A stretch of DNA of 64,000 nucleotides, from contig NZ_CP046564.1 in NCBI RefSeq assembly GCF_009818105.1, forward strand, positions 3,968,001-4,032,000, in the 5' to 3' direction. The notes beneath the pieces were generated by a model. That model was not told where the DNA came from. It saw only the letters and a list, made by a program, of their open reading frames with translations, and did not search any database. The stretch is from Bacillus sp. N1-1 (GTDB lineage Bacteria > Bacillota > Bacilli > Bacillales > Guptibacillaceae). This document shows, piece after piece, positions 1 through 9,185 of the stretch (position 1 is the first letter of the stretch; each line of letters starts with the position of its first letter). Made by a program: the position numbers and the translations under genes.

Positions 1-2579
1 AATGTTCTCTGCTCATCATCAGCATTCACAAACACGTAGTACGTGCCGGTTTTATCTGTTGAAACGTTTTTATACCCAATTGTTAAGTCGGTCTCTTTCA
101 TTTCAGGCGCATCGACTAGTTGAACATTTGCATCGACTAACTCTTTTGTACCAAGTCGAAAAGCGTCTGTTGATTTTCTTAAGTCGATTAACCCACTCGT
201 ATAAGTCATTGTTTCCTTCTGAATGCCTTCTTCCGTTACCGCACTCCAGTCAAACATATTAATGGCGTCAGTGGAATCATAAGAATCGTGAATAAAATAT
301 GGGTGCTCGAACGGCTCACCGTTCTCATCTACCATATACGTTTCTTTTGCTTCTGGCTTCCCTTCGCCTTTCCACTGCTTTGTTCGACCGTATTCCTGCC
401 CGGCATGTAGGAAAGATACACCCTGACTCGTCATAATCATCGCATTCCCAAGACGGATCCGCTCCTGAATTTCTTCCTCATGATCAGCCGGGTCTTTCTT
501 AATCGACTGCGCAATAACATCATGAAGCGTTAAGTTATCGTGCGCTGCAATATATTGGACCACGTCACCAGGATCATCAGCTACAAAATTCCCCGGCTGT
601 CCTTTAATGTTATTAAAAATTGTCTCGATATCGCGGGCACCATCGGTTAAGAAACGGGGTTCGCCTTCACTTCCGAAACCTGATTTTAACTCGTTACGAA
701 TTTCATCTGAAAAGACGCTCGCGCTATCCGTATGGTCCATCCAATCCTGATCAGCTGGCATCACTTCATCTTCATCGTTTCCATCCCCAACGAACGTTCT
801 CCATCCTTCGCCAAGCATAATTAAATTCGGATTCAGCTTTTTCGCTTCATCATAAGCGATTTGAACACTTTCAGCATCAAGGTCGCCCATCAAATCAAAG
901 CGAAACCCATCCACTTTAAATTCATCTACCCAGTACGTGATCGAATTGATCATCATTTTTCTCGTCATTTCATGCGTTGTGCCAAGTTTCCCTCCGCCAT
1001 AGCCGGTTTTCGGATTGCCTTCTTCATCCATGAAATGATAATAGCCAGGCATCAAATCTTCAAAAATGCTAACGAGCGCCGTGTGGTTATAAACAACATC
1101 AAGCACCACACCCATATCACGCTTATGAATTTCATCGATAAGCGCTTTTAACTCAGCGATGCGCGCTTCTGGATCCTCTGGACGCTCGGAATACATGCCT
1201 GATGGAGAGAAATAACTATGCGGGTCATAACCCCAGTTATAGTTGTTTCCTTCAGAAGAGTACTCAAGTTCTCTCTCGTCGTTTGCAAGCTCATCTCCAA
1301 AGTAGTATTTCATCACTGGAAGCAGCTGAACGTGTGTGACACCAAGATCTTTCAAGTAATCCAGCTTTTCAGCAAAAGAGTTAAATGTCCCAAACTGGGC
1401 ATCAAGTTCAGATTCAAGATCTGGGTCTGATGTAAAATCTCTCACGTGTGCTTCCCAAATAATCGCATCTTCCCGCTTCTCGAATCCTGGAATCGAAGCA
1501 AAATCAAGCTTTGGACCAATCGTTGCAGGATTCACAATGGCCGCTTTTCCAACGGTATCTTCATCATCGTCTGTGGAAGCAGCCATTGATTTCGCATAAG
1601 GGTCAAGCCCAATCGTTGTCTCACCATAAACATCGATCTCGAACTGATAATAGTAGCCTGTTAAATCGTCGACACCAGTGTTCGACTGATCAAGCTTAAC
1701 CTCCCAAACACCTTTCTCGCCCTTCGTCATCGCGATATCTTGTTTTATTAACTTCGACTGATCGTCTTTGTCATAAAGAAGCACAGAAACAGAACTTGCT
1801 GGTGGTGACCAGAATTTCATCGTTGCCTCACCGTTATCATGAAGCGTCACGCCAAGATCATTTCCATCATAGACAAACTCGTCATCTACCAGTTGCCAAT
1901 CAACTAGAGCCTGCCGTTCTTTTTCGTTGTAAACGACTTTGTAAGCTTTTGTTAGATCTAGTTCGCGACCCATAGTGAGAACAAACTTCTGCCCCTCACT
2001 TTCAAGCTTTTCAATTTCAACACTTTCTCCATTTCCGTCCAATACTTTCAAATCGTCAACCGAAAGACTCTCAGGCTTTCGATTTAGCAATCCAGTAATC
2101 TCGTTTTTCTGTGTAATCGTCGCGCTTGAAATTTGAGTGCTCAATTCAGGTTCTTCTAAATAAACTTCTTCCTGTCCTTGAACTAACCAAAATTCTCTCT
2201 CACCAGAAGTGGGGAAAGTGCGATCATCAGATGTATCTTTTTGATCACCTTTATGTACGATAAAATTCAACCCGTTGGTAATCTCACTAACAGGAACATC
2301 AACGTACATGCCATAGCTTGTTTCCTGTACAAAAGCAACAGGGTCTCCCCAATCTACGGTATAATCAATAGCTGGATTGTCATCATCCGCATTCCATAAA
2401 TGCAGTCCCCATCCTTCATAGTTATCATCGGCTCGCTGGTAATGCACACGAATATGATCTTCAGGTATGGCTGTCTCATCTGATACAGATGTCTCTGCTT
2501 TCGAGTACTGCGGCGTAGCAAATATACCTAAGACCATTAACACAACAGTGAACAATTTCATTAATCGACTTGCATTCAA
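1..2579 (-). CDS. pulA: Type I pullulanase, secreted, 3' end beyond window
   Basis: Extracellular debranching enzyme that hydrolyses alpha-1,6 bonds of pullulan and starch. I translated it on the minus strand; about 859 residues are present and the C-terminus lies outside. TTG start at 2579 with GGAGGAG 7 nt upstream. A signal peptide (about residues 1-28) is followed by a CBM41/PUD-type starch-binding domain (HYQRADDNYEGWGLHLW), an N-terminal GH13 accessory domain, then the catalytic barrel. Visible motifs: YNWGYDP near residue 446 (hallmark of type I pullulanase), DVVYNHT near 493, GFRFDLMG with the nucleophile Asp near 560, GEGW with the acid/base Glu near 590, and AHDN near 678. Two cre-like sites lie upstream, so carbon catabolite control is likely. 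It stands alone, transcribed leftward. The family call is secure; a downstream Met (MKLFTV) is a less likely start. Confidence 0.95.
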   Translation of the reverse strand, partial: MNASRLMKLFTVVLMVLGIFATPQYSKAETSVSDETAIPEDHIRVHYQRADDNYEGWGLHLWNADDDNPAIDYTVDWGDPVAFVQETSYGMYVDVPVSEITNGLNFIVHKGDQKDTSDDRTFPTSGEREFWLVQGQEEVYLEEPELSTQISSATITQKNEITGLLNRKPESLSVDDLKVLDGNGESVEIEKLESEGQKFVLTMGRELDLTKAYKVVYNEKERQALVDWQLVDDEFVYDGNDLGVTLHDNGEATMKFWSPPASSVSVLLYDKDDQSKLIKQDIAMTKGEKGVWEVKLDQSNTGVDDLTGYYYQFEIDVYGETTIGLDPYAKSMAASTDDDEDTVGKAAIVNPATIGPKLDFASIPGFEKREDAIIWEAHVRDFTSDPDLESELDAQFGTFNSFAEKLDYLKDLGVTHVQLLPVMKYYFGDELANDERELEYSSEGNNYNWGYDPHSYFSPSGMYSERPEDPEARIAELKALIDEIHKRDMGVVLDVVYNHTALVSIFEDLMPGYYHFMDEEGNPKTGYGGGKLGTTHEMTRKMMINSITYWVDEFKVDGFRFDLMGDLDAESVQIAYDEAKKLNPNLIMLGEGWRTFVGDGNDEDEVMPADQDWMDHTDSASVFSDEIRNELKSGFGSEGEPRFLTDGARDIETIFNNIKGQPGNFVADDPGDVVQYIAAHDNLTLHDVIAQSIKKDPADHEEEIQERIRLGNAMIMTSQGVSFLHAGQEYGRTKQWKGEGKPEAKETYMVDENGEPFEHPYFIHDSYDSTDAINMFDWSAVTEEGIQKETMTYTSGLIDLRKSTDAFRLGTKELVDANVQLVDAPEMKETDLTIGYKNVSTDKTGTYYVFVNADDEQRT

Positions 2580-2625
2580 CAAAAATCTCCTCCTCTGGAT
2601 TAAAAAATCGTCTACTAGCTAAGTA

Positions 2626-2641
2626 GTGAAACCGTTTGCAC
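2626..2641 (-). promoter_or_regulatory. cre-like CcpA operator upstream of pullulanase
   Basis: The sequence GTGAAACCGTTTGCAC fits the CcpA consensus WTGNAANCGNWNNCA apart from the first base. It lies 47-62 nt upstream of the pullulanase start codon. A second palindromic match follows at 2668-2683. Inference: glucose repression of the pullulanase. Confidence 0.6.
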
Positions 2642-2667
2642 AAAAGACTAAAAAAGAGACGGCTTAG

Positions 2668-2683
2668 TTAAAGCGCTTTCTTC
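2668..2683 (-). promoter_or_regulatory. Second cre-like palindrome upstream of pullulanase
   Basis: The core AAAGCGCTTT is the typical centre of a CcpA site, but the outer TG/CA bases are not conserved on one side. Its closeness to the better site at 2626-2641 supports a double operator. Confidence 0.4.
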
Positions 2684-2779
2684 TTTTACCATAACACAAT
2701 ATTTTCATTTTTTTCATTTCATTTCCGATTTTAAAATAAATGGTTATTATGTACTAAGCCTCTTCAAATACAATAAAAA

Positions 2780-2808
2780 GATGATTCCGGCTCAATATCG
2801 GAATCATC
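2780..2808 (-). terminator. Rho-independent terminator after CWB2 protein gene
   Basis: The perfect 10-bp inverted repeat GATGATTCCG / CGGAATCATC with a 9-nt loop is followed on the minus strand by CTTTTTATT. It lies 65 nt past the stop codon of the CWB2 protein gene. Confidence 0.75.
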
Positions 2809-2872
2809 TCTAAATAAAAACAAAACTAATCTCGACAAATACTTACAAATACCGGGTGGTGACAGGCACCAA

Positions 2873-4321
2873 TCAATCTACCGAAAGAATATCATCCTCC
2901 ACTCCAGTCCCCACGGCACCCGTACCACCTAAAATAATATAATCAGTCGTTTGCTCTTCTTTAAAGAACTTATAAGTAGAGTCTGGTAGCTGATTTTTCT
3001 TTGTTAGAATCGTAGGTGCACCAAATTTAGCTGCTAGTACAGAGCCAGTCAAAGCATCAGCAAAGCCTTCACCCGTCGCTACAAAGACGCCGTAAGTTGG
3101 TAGCTTCAGCTTCTTCGTTACAGCAATCGATGTTTCATAACGATCATTTCCTTTTATTCTGGTTGGGGAAGGAAGTTGTTTGACAACATTCTCACTGACC
3201 GCATTTGGACCACCAATCACATACGTTTTTGTATAATTCGACATAGCCTTCTTTGTTGCTTCTGATAGCTCATTTTTATCCGTTAGAAAAATCGGGTGAC
3301 CGTACATGGCTGCGTAAGGTGCCATAGATAAAGCATCCGGGAAGTTCCCACCATACGCTATGACAGCTGTTCGATTTGGTAGAAGTGTCTCTGCAATCGC
3401 AGCTGCCGTTTCATAGCGGTTCTCTCCCTGAATTCGATTTACAGTTAACTTCATATCCTTTTTTAGCTCATTTTCTACTGATGACGATATCGCATTCGAT
3501 CCACCAAGAATCGTAACCTTCTTAACGCCGAACTCTTTCATTAAGTTCTTTACTCGCTTATCTAGCTTTGCTTTCGGTGTTAGTAGAATCGGTGCATCCA
3601 TTTGGAAAGCGAGAGGGGCTCCTGCTAAAGCATCTGGAAATGTAGCGCCGGTCGCAAGAACAACGTTATCTGCTCCCTCAGGCCAACCCGCTCTAGCAAT
3701 TTCGATCGCCGTTTCATAACGATCATCACCTGAAATACGTTGAATATATTCCATATTCATAGCAGATAATGCATACATGCTATCCGAACCGCCGCCATTT
3801 AAATCAAGAGCTCCGATGTAATAAGTCCCTTCTGGTATCACATAAAGCTGCCCCTGAACACCGTCGTATACTTCATTCACATCTGGAGTGATCCAGTCCC
3901 CATATCCATCTGCAAGAAGAAAACCGAGGTCAATCCCTGGCTGCGCCGCACCAGAAACAACCAATTCCATCGGATTTTTCACTTCGATTTGATAGACATC
4001 AACATCTTGCCAGTCAAACGTGCCATACACCGTATCATCAAGATTTAATAAGTTCGCTCGATCCAAGGTATCATTTGGTTCATTCTCCCAATAATCCGTT
4101 AGTGTTTTCACTTTATTAGGATCAGTACCAAACTTGTCTTTTACCTGGGATTGAATCTTGTCAAGTTCTTCTCTAGTAAAAGCAGTTCCTTTCTCCTGCT
4201 CCACCTTTTTAATTTCATTTTCCAATCTTTCATGACCATCATTTGCTGCATAACCTTTGATAGGTACCGAAAGTCCACTAAGTAATAAAGCAACTAACAA
4301 ATAAACAATCGCTTTCCTCAT
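2873..4321 (-). CDS. Secreted cell-wall-binding repeat 2 (CWB2) protein
   Basis: A 482-residue exported surface protein of unknown substrate. ATG start at 4321, chosen because GGGGGA sits 7 nt upstream; an upstream in-frame ATG at 4345 has no such site. Signal peptide about residues 1-26 (MRKAIVYLLVALLLSG...YAA). Residues about 75-190 form a PPC-like beta domain (ENEPNDTLDRAN, GTFDWQDVDVYQI). The C-terminal part carries three CWB2 repeats that open with RISGDDRYETA, RIQGENRYETA and RIKGNDRYETS, each with a VIGG/ILGG motif. CWB2 triplets bind anionic wall polymers in Clostridia and Bacillus. Monocistronic, with its own terminator. Function beyond wall attachment cannot be read from the sequence. 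Confidence 0.9.
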   Translation of the reverse strand: MRKAIVYLLVALLLSGLSVPIKGYAANDGHERLENEIKKVEQEKGTAFTREELDKIQSQVKDKFGTDPNKVKTLTDYWENEPNDTLDRANLLNLDDTVYGTFDWQDVDVYQIEVKNPMELVVSGAAQPGIDLGFLLADGYGDWITPDVNEVYDGVQGQLYVIPEGTYYIGALDLNGGGSDSMYALSAMNMEYIQRISGDDRYETAIEIARAGWPEGADNVVLATGATFPDALAGAPLAFQMDAPILLTPKAKLDKRVKNLMKEFGVKKVTILGGSNAISSSVENELKKDMKLTVNRIQGENRYETAAAIAETLLPNRTAVIAYGGNFPDALSMAPYAAMYGHPIFLTDKNELSEATKKAMSNYTKTYVIGGPNAVSENVVKQLPSPTRIKGNDRYETSIAVTKKLKLPTYGVFVATGEGFADALTGSVLAAKFGAPTILTKKNQLPDSTYKFFKEEQTTDYIILGGTGAVGTGVEDDILSVD

Positions 4322-4477
4322 GCATACATCCCCCATTTTTCCCAAATTGTGTCATATCACCTCTCTATTATATAGGTACTAGGAACCAGAAACCATGAGA
4401 GGTTCTGTCGAAGATTAAGAAATATTACGAAGGAAAAGTTGAACATTATGTCTACCTATGTCATTTTCAAGCGTCTA

Positions 4478-4520
4478 AAAAAAAGAGTTTGAACCAAAAT
4501 AAAAATGATTCGAACTCTCA
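4478..4520 (-). terminator. Terminator hairpin after HGSNAT-like gene
   Basis: GAGTTTGAA pairs with TTCGAACTC (one G-T pair) around a 24-nt loop, with poly-T on the minus-strand side. It lies 40 nt past the stop codon of the upstream acyltransferase-like gene. Confidence 0.55.
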
Positions 4521-4559
4521 TATAAGCGATTCATTTTGCATCTCCTACTCATGCTTTTT

Positions 4560-5684
4560 TTACACTTTCAAATACCATCTTTTTCTATGACAAATAAAAG
4601 CAATAACCGTCCAAAATAGCAAATTAAGCAAAGCATAGGCTAATTGAGGATGCGGAACGAAAGACGCGACACCTTCATAAAGAATACTCGCCAACGGTTC
4701 ATTCACTCCGTCAATTTTCAACGTAAGATGAACCAAGAAAGACGCCAGCATAAATTTACCAAAATAAATCAAAAAGCTATTTCTTCCAAAGGCTTCTAAA
4801 TACCAAACAATTGGCTTCATAAACGTCTCTTTGGCATCTACTTTTCCTTTATCAAAAATAAGATATAAGATTGATAACATGGTAGAAGTTAGACCAGCAG
4901 CAAGCATCGCAAAAGCCGGCGTCCATAACCTCTTATTGTATGGAAGAAATTGATGCCAAACTAAAGATAAGGCGATGACGAGCAACCCAATTGCTAACAG
5001 TTCTTTCCACACTCCGGTTTCTTTTCTTGAAATGATTAATTTTCCAATGGCGAAACCAAATAGAACATTCGATAACGCTGAAAAACTCGTTACTAACCCT
5101 TCAGGATCATACCCCCGCTCACCTTGATGATACATATGATTTTCTCCAAACAAGGCGCTATCAATAATACCAGATGGATTACAGTCTGGCTGCGGTAACT
5201 GATCTTCACACGATTGTCCTATTGTAAGAAGACCGCCACCATAAATCGATGAAACCAACAAAGCAATCAACATGAATTTAAGTGGAGACTTCACAAAATA
5301 TGTAATGGTAACTGTTACGATCCCCAAAAACGCAAACATCTGTAAAACACCAGTCCATCTTAATGTAGCAAAATCAAGGCTCCACGTGACAACCATTGTA
5401 AAAATAATGCCATATACAATGAGACGAACTGTTCGCTTTAGGATCTTCTCCCACTTCACTCCCCGCTGATATGCAATGGCCATACTTGCACCAAAAATCG
5501 TGATAAAAGTAGGAAGAATCACATCAATAATCGTCACCCCATACCATTCAGCATGACGAAGACTTTCATACTCAATACTACCTGCTGGGATTGTACTTAA
5601 AAAAACGGATAAAACAACAATAATCCCTCTCAACATATCAAGGGAATAGACTCTTTTCTTTTTCATTTGCTGAGCTTTAGGCAT
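4560..5684 (-). CDS. HGSNAT-like (DUF5009/DUF1624) membrane acyltransferase
   Basis: A 374-residue polytopic membrane protein with about ten hydrophobic segments. The N-terminus KKRVYSLDMLRGIIVVLSVFL is the start signature of the heparan-alpha-glucosaminide N-acetyltransferase-like family (DUF1624/DUF5009), in which an SLD-x-LRG motif precedes the first helix. Bacterial members are thought to acylate cell-surface glycans, but the substrate is unknown here. An unusual Cys-rich loop (QSCEDQLPQPDCN) near residue 160 probably faces outside. Monocistronic, convergent with nothing nearby and divergent from the PIG-L gene. Start ATG at 5684; a second Met at residue 7 is possible. Confidence 0.75.
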   Translation of the reverse strand: MPKAQQMKKKRVYSLDMLRGIIVVLSVFLSTIPAGSIEYESLRHAEWYGVTIIDVILPTFITIFGASMAIAYQRGVKWEKILKRTVRLIVYGIIFTMVVTWSLDFATLRWTGVLQMFAFLGIVTVTITYFVKSPLKFMLIALLVSSIYGGGLLTIGQSCEDQLPQPDCNPSGIIDSALFGENHMYHQGERGYDPEGLVTSFSALSNVLFGFAIGKLIISRKETGVWKELLAIGLLVIALSLVWHQFLPYNKRLWTPAFAMLAAGLTSTMLSILYLIFDKGKVDAKETFMKPIVWYLEAFGRNSFLIYFGKFMLASFLVHLTLKIDGVNEPLASILYEGVASFVPHPQLAYALLNLLFWTVIAFICHRKRWYLKV

Positions 5685-5794
5685 ACCAGATTCCTTTCAC
5701 ACACATTCTTATTTCTCCTACTATGAAAGTATACACTAGCCCAAAAAACTTTGATAGAATTGAAAAGTGACAATTTTCCAGTTCGGGGGTTCAG

Positions 5795-6535
5795 ATGAGA
5801 GTTATTTTCCTGTCTTTACTATTATTATGTATCACTATTAGTCCGCTTAGTGGGTGCAGTGTCATGGAAGCAGAGCCAGAAACTTCTGTGTTTTATGCCC
5901 CTCACGCCGACGATGAAGTCTTAAGTCTTGGCCCATCGATCCTTGGACAACTTGATAAAGGAAACAAAGTAGCTGTTGTCTTGCTATCACATGGTGAAGC
6001 CAGTCAATCATTGAAAACGATTAATACCTTGTTATCCGAGATGAAACACCCTCCTCTTACAGCAGAAGAATTTGGCGACTCACGAGTAAAAGAGTTCAGA
6101 AAATCGGTTAAAGAATTAGAAGTTGAAAGTAAGAATGTATATGTTTATGATCTTCCTGATGGTGAAGTAAAAAAAGAAGATGTGATCAGGGTTATGAAAG
6201 AAATGAATAAGCGCTACCCATCAGCAAGCCACCATACCTTATCCTATGAGGATCCTCACCGCGATCACTCCGCTTCAGGTTTAGCATTAAAGGAACTAGT
6301 AGAAAAAGGAACCATTGATTCGGCCCGTTACTACCTTCCTATTCAAGAGTTTAAGAATTTGGAATATGATAATACATATCCTGTTCCAGAAAATCGAACG
6401 GACGAATACGATAATAGTTTAAACGCTTATCGTATATGGGAACCGGAGAAAGGGTTTTATAGTATTGGCTACCATTCTGTGAAATCTTATTTTGAAAAGG
6501 CTGAAATGTATAGTGAAAGTCGTTGGCATAAATAA
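5795..6535 (+). CDS. PIG-L family deacetylase, lipoprotein
   Basis: A 246-residue exported LmbE/PIG-L-type zinc N-deacetylase. The N-terminal signal ends in a lipobox (LSGC, Cys near residue 21), so it is probably anchored outside the membrane. The zinc and catalytic motif PHADDE (residues about 37-42) and the second motif EDPHRDHSASG (about 153-163) are both present, matching the family's (P/A)HPDDE and HxDH signatures. Family members remove N-acetyl groups from GlcNAc-type sugars. The substrate is not evident. It is divergent from the HGSNAT-like acetyltransferase gene, and a joint role in acetylation and deacetylation of surface glycans is possible but only inferred. Confidence 0.88.
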   Translation: MRVIFLSLLLLCITISPLSGCSVMEAEPETSVFYAPHADDEVLSLGPSILGQLDKGNKVAVVLLSHGEASQSLKTINTLLSEMKHPPLTAEEFGDSRVKEFRKSVKELEVESKNVYVYDLPDGEVKKEDVIRVMKEMNKRYPSASHHTLSYEDPHRDHSASGLALKELVEKGTIDSARYYLPIQEFKNLEYDNTYPVPENRTDEYDNSLNAYRIWEPEKGFYSIGYHSVKSYFEKAEMYSESRWHK

Positions 6536-6775
6536 AGCACATAAGTTTTCCATGAATTTAAGCATTTACCTTAACAATTGGATTTCATTCATTCTACGAA
6601 AACGCTCTTTAACCTTTCAGAGAATTTTTTTCACACTCAATGATAGCGATTACAATAATAGGATTAAAGTCAATGAAAATTTTAGAAGAAGCCATCCTTT
6701 CTCACAAATGATGTCTTTCCATCAATAAAGAAATTGATGACGTCCTTCAATTAATAGCGTCTCTCCTTACATAAG

Positions 6776-6828
6776 AAAAGGAAGCGGTTCACTTAAACAA
6801 ACGTTTGATTAAGTGAACTGCTTCCTCT
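6776..6828. terminator. Long bidirectional hairpin terminator with palindromic loop
   Basis: The arms around GGAAGCGGTTCACTTAA and TTAAGTGAACTGCTTCC pair, and the loop contains the palindrome CAAACGTTTG. It lies between two convergent genes (PIG-L deacetylase and RpiR regulator). The rest of the 340-bp gap 6536-6872 shows no gene. The inner 20-mer at 6793-6812 recurs at 38030 and 58080. Confidence 0.65.
6793..6812 (-). repeat. 20-bp palindromic repeat, copy 1
   Basis: TTAATCAAACGTTTGTTTAA on the minus strand; the same 20-mer occurs at 38030-38049 and 58080-58099. All three are intergenic. Confidence 0.7.
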
Positions 6829-6872
6829 TAATGATTGTATTTTTTGAGATCATAAAAAGATTCAATAACAAG

Positions 6873-7589
6873 TCACCGCGAACCTCCCCCACTAATCCTC
6901 GCAATCACTTCTTCAATAAAAATAAAAAACACCGTTCTCGTTTTTTCAAACGGAAGCAAACTGCTATCCTGATTAAACTTCGATAAATAAAAAATATAAT
7001 CGGCCATCGAGTTTAACGTGTTCACATACTCCTCTAATACCAGCATGATCGTTGCACCATTCTTTTTGGTTTCAGTAAACAAATTTTCAAAAGAAGAAAA
7101 TTTCCCTGTCACAGATAGAACGATCAGGAGCGTATCTTCATCAGCCAGGCGACTCGCAAAGTCCTCGCTTTGTGCCACCGTTACATTTTTATCGGAGGAA
7201 ATAGTTAGCTTATACCCAAAATACTCTGCACTAATAAAAGACGGACCCAAACCGTAGATAATAATCTTCTTATACTTTTGGAAAACCGAAACAAAATCAT
7301 CAACGAGGGCAGGATCAAAGTTTTCTAGAAACTGCCTTAAGCGCTCGATTTCACTTGATTTCGTTTTCTTTTCCATATGAATCTGCTGGCCGCTAAAATA
7401 GAGCTTATACTGCTTAAAGTTATCAAAGCCTAATTTCCGAACGAGCTTCGATACTTTTGACGGAGAGACGTCACAGAGCTCGGCGGCATCGATAATTTTT
7501 AACTTATCATCTGTGGCGACAACATCCGCTAACTTGCTGTGTACCTGTTCTTCTAATTTTGTTAGATGATTCGTATCTAATTTAATCAT
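6873..7589 (-). CDS. MurR/RpiR family transcriptional regulator
   Basis: A 238-residue sugar-phosphate-sensing repressor or activator. The start at 7589 (MIKLDTNHL) is preferred because GGAAG lies just upstream; the frame stays open for 35 more codons without a ribosome site. The N-terminal HTH_6 domain (about residues 10-80, with IDAAELCDVSPSKVSKLVRKLGF as the helix-turn-helix) is followed by a SIS phosphosugar-binding domain (about 100-230, IIIYGLGPSF and LLIVLSVTGK). It ends the operon of SDR, FAD oxidase and FGGY kinase, 152 nt after the kinase, and probably controls it through the 22-bp palindrome at 11566-11587. The effector is presumably the phosphorylated product of the kinase. Confidence 0.88.
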   Translation of the reverse strand: MIKLDTNHLTKLEEQVHSKLADVVATDDKLKIIDAAELCDVSPSKVSKLVRKLGFDNFKQYKLYFSGQQIHMEKKTKSSEIERLRQFLENFDPALVDDFVSVFQKYKKIIIYGLGPSFISAEYFGYKLTISSDKNVTVAQSEDFASRLADEDTLLIVLSVTGKFSSFENLFTETKKNGATIMLVLEEYVNTLNSMADYIFYLSKFNQDSSLLPFEKTRTVFFIFIEEVIARISGGGSR

Positions 7590-7741
7590 AACTCTTCCAT
7601 TCCTTTCACATTGCTCCTTGACTCGCGCAGCGAAAACAAGCAACCGCCATTTCCTATTCGAAAATAACGATTGCTCTTCTCTTGAACTGATCATGTCACA
7701 ATGATCAATAGGTCTACCATAACATGATTCCCAAAGAATGC

Positions 7742-9175
7742 TTACTTAAAAATCGGATAAGAAAGCTTCAATATTTCATCCGTATGCTTTCTAACATTTT
7801 TCACAACAGTTTCATTCACCTTGTTATAAAAATCATGATGATCAGAGATCGGTTTGAACGTTTTTTCTGTTTTCACCATTTGCTCAATCGCTTCAGAAAA
7901 ATCATCGTAGACACCTAAGTATTTAGAAGCACTTATCGCCGCTCCTAAACAAGCACTACTGCTCCCCTTCCGTCGATGCACCGGTAAGCCAAACAAATCG
8001 GCTATGATTTGCATGATCACATCGCTCTTCGAACCGCCGCCAATAACGACAACCTCATTCAATTGCACATCAACTTCTTCTAACATTTCATCAATGTTGT
8101 TTTTAATATTGAAGGCAATCGCTTCTAGTATCGAGCGATAAATATGGTATCTTGAATGGCGCTGATCAAAGCCAATCATTATTCCTTTTCGATATGGTTT
8201 ATCCGGTGATGCTAACCAATCCAAAATCGTGATCAAGCCATCACTACCAACGGGAACTTCTTCCGCCTTACGATTCAGAAACTCTTCCTCTGAAACTCCT
8301 AATCTAGATGCTTCCGTTACAAGCTCTTCGCCAATTAGTTTCTTAAACCAGCTAACCGTCCACAATCCCCGCCGAATCCCATTTGATTCATAAACATATT
8401 TGAATGGAATCGATGCAAACGTAGGAAAAAAGTTTTTCGCATCTTCGTAATAGTTATCTCTCAATAACATCGAAGATATAAAGGTTCCGAGTGAAATCAT
8501 GATTGAACTTTCGTTTTGAATCCCTGAGCCGAGCACTTCCACCGCTTTATCATTTGACGTTGCGACAACTGGAATGCCTTCACTGAAACCAAACTCCTCC
8601 GCAAGCTCACCACGAATCGAACCAAGCTTTTCACCAGGCTTCACAAGGTTAAATAACATCTCTCTCCGCAGACCGTTTTCCTGAATCACATCATCATCGT
8701 TTGACCAATCCAACGTTTCGCGATCAACTGGCCAAAACACTTCACAATTTCCAGCTGTGTCGTTGTATTCTCCCGTTAACCGAAGTCCTAAGTAACCAGA
8801 AGTAGTCGTTACATACTGCACGCGATCGTCTTCGTGCTCATACGGTTTTGATAATCGAGCATCCATCCAGCTAATGGCTGGATGGGCTAGATTACCGTCT
8901 TCATTTAATAAAACGCGGCAGCAGCGGATTGTACATAAGCCGATCGCTTCAATTTCGCTCGGATCACCTTTGAAATTTTCTAAACAATTTTTCACACCGT
9001 GATAAACGCTATCCCATAAGTCATCATCCGGATGAATGACGACGCCTGGTTCAGGGGTTAAGGTTTCCCTTAACGCCTGTGAACCGTAGGCGACTTCATT
9101 CCCTTCCAGGTCAAAGATCACCACTTTTGTACTTTGTGATCCGTTATCAATCCCCATGATGTATCGATTTGCCAT
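7742..9175 (-). CDS. FGGY-family carbohydrate kinase
   Basis: A 477-residue ATP-dependent kinase of the FGGY family (xylulokinase, gluconokinase, erythritol kinase and relatives). Phosphate-loop motif MGIDNGSQSTKVVIFD is at residues 7-22; the FGGY_N domain spans about 5-250 and FGGY_C about 260-450, with the adenosine motif VVIGGGSKSDVIMQIIADLFGLPV. Full family length, good ribosome site (GGGAGG) at 9178-9185. It lies 10 nt after the FAD oxidase, so it is co-transcribed and probably translationally linked. It presumably phosphorylates a keto-sugar or polyol made by the SDR or oxidase. The exact substrate cannot be deduced. Confidence 0.9.
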   Translation of the reverse strand: MANRYIMGIDNGSQSTKVVIFDLEGNEVAYGSQALRETLTPEPGVVIHPDDDLWDSVYHGVKNCLENFKGDPSEIEAIGLCTIRCCRVLLNEDGNLAHPAISWMDARLSKPYEHEDDRVQYVTTTSGYLGLRLTGEYNDTAGNCEVFWPVDRETLDWSNDDDVIQENGLRREMLFNLVKPGEKLGSIRGELAEEFGFSEGIPVVATSNDKAVEVLGSGIQNESSIMISLGTFISSMLLRDNYYEDAKNFFPTFASIPFKYVYESNGIRRGLWTVSWFKKLIGEELVTEASRLGVSEEEFLNRKAEEVPVGSDGLITILDWLASPDKPYRKGIMIGFDQRHSRYHIYRSILEAIAFNIKNNIDEMLEEVDVQLNEVVVIGGGSKSDVIMQIIADLFGLPVHRRKGSSSACLGAAISASKYLGVYDDFSEAIEQMVKTEKTFKPISDHHDFYNKVNETVVKNVRKHTDEILKLSYPIFK

Positions 9176-9185
9176 GCTTTCCCTC

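Noticed and set aside
2857..2869. GGTGACAGGCACC palindrome beside the CWB2 stop codon
   Set aside because: Reminiscent of repeats in other Bacillus genomes, but found only once here and too short to support a call.
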